This document shows positions 14,767 through 15,604 of a DNA stretch of 15,604 nt, piece after piece. The DNA is taken from contig DATJQP010000054.1 of the NCBI GenBank assembly GCA_035505655.1, positions 1-15,604 of the forward strand, written 5' to 3'. Positions within the stretch are counted from its first letter, which is position 1. Every line of letters starts with the position of its first letter. The position numbers and the translations under genes are program-made. This DNA is from JAGVPT01 sp035505655 (GTDB lineage: Bacteria > Bacteroidota > Ignavibacteria > UBA10030 > UBA8401). A model generated the notes under the pieces. It had not been told where the DNA came from. It saw only the letters and a program-made list of their open reading frames with translations, and did not search any database.

Positions 14767-15604
14767 TTACTTCAAGAGGAGCATCTTCTTCACGATTGCC
14801 GACGGTCCGGCCTGGAGTCGGTAGAGGTAGACACCGCTGCTCAGGACCGATCCGGTTTCACTCCGTCCGTCCCACGTGATGGAGTAGTGACCGGCAGCCA
14901 TTGGTCCGCTTATGAGCGTCCGGACCCGCTGACCGAGAACATTGTAAACGATCAGCGACACCTTCTCGTTCACCGGAACAACATAGTCGATCTTCGTCGA
15001 CGGGTTGAACGGGTTCGGATAATTGTCCGACAGTCCGAACGTCAACGGCGTCTCCGACGCCGGCCCGGAGACGAGCGTCGATGAGCTGACCTTCTGGAAT
15101 GTCAGGTCGTCAAAGTAGACCGTCCCGACAAACGTCGAATAGACGTGGATCCTCGTCTCGAGCGCCTTGGCGCCGACACCCGGAGGCACCTGCAACGTGA
15201 CCGAGTACTTCGTCCAGTCGAAGGACGTTACGCTCGGGAAGGTGAACGTGTAGTCGTTCCCCGGCCCGACGGTGTTGTACCCGGAGTTGGCGCCGAATTG
15301 AGCGAACCAGAGAGGCGTGATGCCGACGGCCCATGTTCCCGGGTTCTTCGCCGCCGAATCGGGCACCAGACCGCTCGCCTTGATCCAGACGCTGATACGA
15401 ACGCTGTCGCCGTCGGTAAGGCTGCCCGCGCCAAGGTCCGCGAACGGCACCCTCGTCGTCCCGACAAATCCGTCATGGGCGGCTCTTCCGGCCGGCATGT
15501 TGAACTTCAACGAAGAGGTCCCGGAGTGCGCCGCCTCGTTCGTCACCACCGTGTTCTCAAACCCGTTCGACAACGCTCCGTCGTTCCCTCCGATCGGCGG
15601 CAGC
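14767..15604 (-). CDS. Secreted protein, C-terminal part: carbohydrate-binding-like jelly roll plus T9SS type A sorting domain (cut by window edge)
   Basis: The frame is open to the right edge, giving the last 278 residues; the TTG at 15573 is internal, since the frame continues upstream with LPPIGGNDGA. The first ~165 residues have the features of a jelly-roll binding domain of the CBM4/9/22 style: SNGFENTVVTNEAAHSG, SLKFNMPAG, VRISVWIKASG, FDWTKYSVTLQVP and VYFDDLTFQ. After a short linker comes a textbook T9SS type A sorting domain of about 90 residues, with DNYPNPFNPSTKIDYVVP, VYNVLGQRVRTLI-type strand, ITWDGRSETGSVLSSGVYLYRL and the final KKMLLLK. The sorting domain is cut off on export, leaving the protein on the cell surface or released. 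The missing N-terminal part probably holds a catalytic domain, perhaps a glycoside hydrolase; that cannot be seen. A hairpin after its stop separates it from the receptor operon. Confidence 0.92.
   Translation of the reverse strand, partial: LPPIGGNDGALSNGFENTVVTNEAAHSGTSSLKFNMPAGRAAHDGFVGTTRVPFADLGAGSLTDGDSVRISVWIKASGLVPDSAAKNPGTWAVGITPLWFAQFGANSGYNTVGPGNDYTFTFPSVTSFDWTKYSVTLQVPPGVGAKALETRIHVYSTFVGTVYFDDLTFQKVSSSTLVSGPASETPLTFGLSDNYPNPFNPSTKIDYVVPVNEKVSLIVYNVLGQRVRTLISGPMAAGHYSITWDGRSETGSVLSSGVYLYRLQAGPSAIVKKMLLLK

Overview
The window reads as one densely packed, minus-strand gene cluster from a GC-rich (roughly 58-60% by eye) diderm bacterium of the Bacteroidota/Chlorobiota/Ignavibacteriota/Calditrichota part of the tree. 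The lineage cue is the C-terminal type IX secretion (T9SS) sorting domain with the NYPNPFNPSTKI signature, which is very common in Ignavibacteria-like and related FCB genomes. A second sorting-type tail, a PorV/PorQ-family barrel and a TonB-dependent receptor with a carboxypeptidase-regulatory-like N-terminal domain fit the same group. The lineage is inferred from protein style only; no rRNA or housekeeping marker is present.

Layout, read right to left in the direction of transcription. At the right edge is the 3' end of a secreted protein with a jelly-roll, carbohydrate-binding-like domain followed by a T9SS sorting domain. It is closed by a GC-rich hairpin (14730-14755). A 60-base leader with a perfect 16-base dyad (14698-14713) then precedes a continuous run of nine genes: TonB-dependent receptor; a 1085-residue secreted protein with Ca-binding-type Asp/Asn loops, an FN3-like domain and a sorting-type tail; a PorV-family outer-membrane barrel; a parvulin-type periplasmic peptidyl-prolyl isomerase; an ABC sugar-binding lipoprotein; two ABC sugar permeases (MalF-like and MalG-like); a secreted (alpha/alpha)6-barrel glycosidase; and the first 144 codons of a zinc-dependent medium-chain dehydrogenase that runs off the left edge. 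The largest gap inside this run is 26 bases, and four junctions are ATGA stop/start overlaps, so a single operon is very likely.

The proposed logic is a complete glycan or oligosaccharide acquisition route. The receptor and its surface partner bind and import across the outer membrane, with PorV and the isomerase helping export or fold the surface parts. The secreted glycosidase trims the substrate, the lipoprotein and permeases carry the product across the inner membrane, and the dehydrogenase may oxidise the sugar or a sugar alcohol inside. There is no SusD-like gene and no ABC ATPase in the window. The substrate cannot be read from the sequence. No RNA genes, insertion sequences, CRISPR arrays or large repeats were seen, and no stretch over 300 bases lacks a gene.
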